7,877 nt of DNA from Methanosarcinales archaeon. Its GTDB lineage: Archaea; Halobacteriota; Syntropharchaeia; Alkanophagales; Methanospirareceae. Location: assembly GCA_016649585.1 (NCBI GenBank), contig JAENXH010000053.1, forward strand, positions 1 to 7,877, in the 5' to 3' direction. Position numbers and translations under genes: made by a program. A model generated the notes under the pieces. That model had not been told where the DNA came from. It did not search any database and saw only the letters and a program-made list of their open reading frames with translations. Shown here in pieces: positions 6,167 to 7,877 of this stretch (positions within the stretch are counted from its first letter, which is position 1; each line of letters begins with the position of its first letter).

Positions 6167-7024
6167 TTATACGATTTCAATACCGTATTCCGCCCCGGTC
6201 ATGGTTAGCTCTCTTTTCAGATCCTTCAAAAAGATCTTAAATGAATTGATGGCAGAATCAGCCCATTCAGCGAGTTGTTCAATGGGGATTTCCAATTCTT
6301 TCTCCGTTTCGTTCTGGCTGGCCTGCCCGAACTGCGTTACTTGTTCCAAATTCTCCTCCAAGTATTTGAACAGTGACGCCGACGCGAAATGCACAGGAAC
6401 CAACGGATGGAGTGCAGAAAGGCCAATAATCAATTGCCTTTCCTGTTCCACTTCTTCAGACGAAATGCAAGACCATTGTATCGCTTTCATCCGCGCTTCT
6501 TCATGGATTGCACCCTTCAGCTCTAAGCTGAGGCTTTTAATGTTCTGCACTGCTAATTCCGCGTAGATTTCGCCCTGGGCGAGTTCGTGTTCGAGCATGT
6601 ATCTCAGCATGTTTTTGGTTGCGGAGTTAAGATACTCTTCGTTCATTGCGATGACGGAAAACCACAAGCCGTGAAGTGAGAATAGGCGATACATTGCAGC
6701 GCCGTAATCTAACGAACCCATGTGAGGAGCTAATATAGAGGGTGCAAAGATAACGGCTTCGGTTTTTAACAAAATGATATTCTTGAGACGCTCTTTGCCA
6801 ATGAGCCGTTCGATTGTTTCTTTCTCGTCGTATTCAAGCGGGACGTGCATGGAGGCGGGATGGTTGAGGTATTTTTCGTACGATTTGATGATTTGATTTA
6901 TTCTACCCGGGTAGAGCTTCTTTAGCGTCTCTGCTATTTCCTTTGCTTCTACCTGCAACCAGGCGATGTACTCCGCATCGGCTCTCCTTCGTAGTTCCTC
7001 TTCTCCTTCCTCAGACAAAATCAT
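6167..7024 (-). CDS. Uncharacterised protein, 285 residues
   Basis: I do not recognise this family. The protein appears soluble, largely helical and rich in Glu and Leu, with no signal peptide or clear transmembrane segment. The N terminus (residues 1-55) is a charged helix region, EEGEEELRRRADAEYIAWLQ onward. A more hydrophobic middle, about residues 82-127, contains ILLKTEAVIFAPSILAPHMG. Residues 143-160 hold MLEHELAQGEIYAELAVQ, and 172-178 AIHEEAR. The His/Glu-rich helices are faintly ferritin- or metal-site-like, but this is not a HExxH protease motif (HELAQ lacks the second His). The C terminus (residues 219-270) has helical, coiled-coil-like heptads. The only nearby start is ATG 7024, with no strong ribosome binding site and a good TATA box at 7059-7067. 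Codon use resembles the neighbours. The 64-base gap to rnz suggests a shared transcript. Confidence 0.85.
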   Translation of the reverse strand: MILSEEGEEELRRRADAEYIAWLQVEAKEIAETLKKLYPGRINQIIKSYEKYLNHPASMHVPLEYDEKETIERLIGKERLKNIILLKTEAVIFAPSILAPHMGSLDYGAAMYRLFSLHGLWFSVIAMNEEYLNSATKNMLRYMLEHELAQGEIYAELAVQNIKSLSLELKGAIHEEARMKAIQWSCISSEEVEQERQLIIGLSALHPLVPVHFASASLFKYLEENLEQVTQFGQASQNETEKELEIPIEQLAEWADSAINSFKIFLKDLKRELTMTGAEYGIEIV

Positions 7025-7058
7025 TTTTCTATATCGATTACTTAGATTAGAAAGGATG

Positions 7059-7067
7059 TTTTATAAA
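7059..7067 (-). promoter_or_regulatory. TATA box of the 285-residue protein / rnz transcript
   Basis: On the minus strand this reads TTTATAAAA, preceded by ATCCGG. The centre is about 26 bases before a predicted start near 7037, leaving a leader of about 13 bases before ATG 7024. It is one of the clearest TATA boxes in the window and supports a transcript that could continue into rnz. Confidence 0.65.
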
Positions 7068-7075
7068 CCGGATTT

Positions 7076-7294
7076 TTACAGACTTTCTCGTCCCTCGATT
7101 TTTTCTACCGTCTCGTATTCTTCACGAGTATGCACGACTAAATGGAGATTCCCAAGCCTAATTTTTCTCAACCCGGCATCCTTTGCAGCGTTATAGGCGT
7201 CTATTCTTTCCCTCCGCAAAATCAAATGCCTGACAACTCCCCTGCTCAAACCCCTGCTTAATAAGCTCGCATTCCATGCCCCGTGCTTACCTGT
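7076..7294 (-). pseudogene. Open 72-codon stretch, probable 3' remnant of a gene
   Basis: Between a TAA at 7295-7297 and a TAA at 7076-7078 the minus strand stays open for 72 codons. The translation is protein-like: it begins TGKHGAWNASLL, has RGVVRHLILRRERIDAYNAA, then DAGLRKIRLGNLHLVV, and ends YETVEKIEGRESL. Codon use (AGA/AGG arginine, balanced third positions) resembles the real genes here. There is no ATG. Possible TTG starts near 7249 and 7225 would cut through what looks like a continuous domain. The other two minus-strand frames upstream show no continuation. GVVRHLIL and the late 'RLGNLHL' faintly recall the C-terminal part of PflA-like radical SAM proteins, but that is a guess from memory. 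It may be a decayed gene end, or a small protein starting at TTG. Confidence 0.4.
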
Positions 7295-7364
7295 TTAAAC
7301 TATAATTCCGCCTCAGTGATAAAGACAGGCGGGCAGGCAGTAAAGATATAGCTAACAAGCTCAA

Positions 7365-7372
7365 TTTATATA
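7365..7372 (+). promoter_or_regulatory. TATA-like box before the FwdC-like gene
   Basis: TTTATATA lies only 9 bases before ATG 7381, too close to give a leader for that start if used as a standard TATA box. An alternative, AAAGATATA at 7342-7350, would place transcription near 7372 and leave a leader of about 9 bases. Either could be the promoter, so the assignment is uncertain. Confidence 0.3.
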
Positions 7373-7380
7373 GAGGATGG

Positions 7381-7877
7381 ATGTATATGGAGCTGAAATT
7401 GAGTTCGCCGCAGGACTGCATTGGTGACTTCACGTATAACTTCATCTGGCAGCATAAAGGCGCAAGGCTCAATCCTACTGAGACGATCCCTTCGCAGCTC
7501 GGCACGAGTTATTCGTATGAAGCAGTAGTGGAGGCACTGAAAAGCGGTGAAGACGTGCATATCAAGGGAGATGTGGGCACGAGGCTTGGTTCGAGTTTAG
7601 GAGTAAACCTCGTTTATTTCGGTGGTAACGGGAAGGAGCTACCTGAAGTGGGATCCATAGTTGTGGATGGAAATGCAGGCTCTCATCTCGGACTGAGCAT
7701 GCTTTCAGGCGCTATTTACGTTAAGGGCGAAGTTACCGAACCACTTGGCAATGTGGTGCAAGTAGGATCCGACTTGGACGGTTATAAGAAATTTGTCTCG
7801 ATAACCTGGGTCTTGCATCACCCGGAAGAGAGGCCAATAAACACAATTCTTGCACCTAATGAGTTCAAAGACGGTGC
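7381..7877 (+). CDS. GXGXG-motif protein, FwdC/FmdC-like (3' end beyond the window)
   Basis: The frame is open from ATG 7381 to the window edge: 165 codons with no stop, so the gene is cut by the boundary. Residues 55-130 carry the repeated glycine turns of the GXGXG right-handed beta-helix domain: HIKGDVGTRLGSSLG, IVVDGNAGSHLGLSM and IYVKGEV followed by EPLGN. This domain is found in subunit C of formylmethanofuran dehydrogenase and at the C terminus of glutamate synthase. The N-terminal 50 residues (MYMELKLSSPQDCIGDF onward) differ from the FwdC proteins I know, so it may be a stand-alone GXGXG paralogue (some are annotated 'tributyrin esterase') rather than the dehydrogenase subunit itself. 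GAGG lies 4 bases before ATG 7381 and 10 before the in-frame ATG 7387. Both starts remain possible. No fwdA, B or D gene is visible. Confidence 0.75.
   Translation, partial: MYMELKLSSPQDCIGDFTYNFIWQHKGARLNPTETIPSQLGTSYSYEAVVEALKSGEDVHIKGDVGTRLGSSLGVNLVYFGGNGKELPEVGSIVVDGNAGSHLGLSMLSGAIYVKGEVTEPLGNVVQVGSDLDGYKKFVSITWVLHHPEERPINTILAPNEFKDG

Noticed and set aside
6150..6566. Plus-strand open frame of 138 codons opposite the 285-residue protein
   Set aside because: The translation is Ser/Cys rich with no recognisable motif. The minus-strand frame is longer, has a TATA box and has normal amino-acid composition.
6560..6600. HELAQGE in the 285-residue protein as a metalloprotease HExxH motif
   Set aside because: The fifth residue is Gln rather than His, so it is not the zincin motif.

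Overview
The window looks like a piece of a euryarchaeal chromosome of moderate G+C content. Archaeal signs are an archaeal-type tRNA (adenine-N1)-methyltransferase, a DUF123 protein, an FtsZ of the archaeal FtsZ2 type, an archaeal RNase P RNA, TATA-like boxes about 25 bases before inferred transcript starts, frequent AGA/AGG arginine codons, and a FwdC-like GXGXG protein of the kind common in methanogens and their relatives. A methanogen or ANME-type lineage is my best guess. The genus cannot be read from this sequence.

Layout, left to right. Bases 1-138 hold no gene I can support. A two-CBS-domain protein is on the minus strand (139-540). A DUF123 (GIY-YIG-like) protein on the plus strand (689-1132) overlaps trmI tail to tail (1084-1899, minus). 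A divergent AT-rich gap of about 150 bases leads to a TldE/PmbA-type protease homologue (2050-3435, plus). A 212-base gap follows, ending in a clear TATA box and a perfect 14-base palindrome before ftsZ2 (3648-4775, plus). The RNase P RNA gene has its own TATA box and lies immediately downstream (about 4818-5100, plus). It converges on the RNase Z gene (5179-6102, minus). Upstream of RNase Z, and probably in its transcript, is an unrecognised 285-residue protein (6167-7024, minus) with a strong TATA box. Next is a 72-codon minus-strand open stretch with protein-like composition but no convincing start (7076-7294), probably a gene remnant. The window ends inside a FwdC-like GXGXG protein (7381 onward, plus).

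By function, three loci concern tRNA maturation: trmI (m1A modification), rnpB (5' end) and rnz (3' end). ftsZ2 serves cell division, and TldE is half of a two-subunit protease whose partner is not here. I see no insertion sequence, CRISPR array, tRNA gene or clear sign of horizontal transfer. Most of the region looks like ordinary housekeeping. The points most worth a second look are the TTCTT/AAGAA palindromes placed 10 bases before both ftsZ and rnz, the rnpB-rnz pairing, the uncharacterised protein upstream of rnz, and the 7076-7294 remnant.
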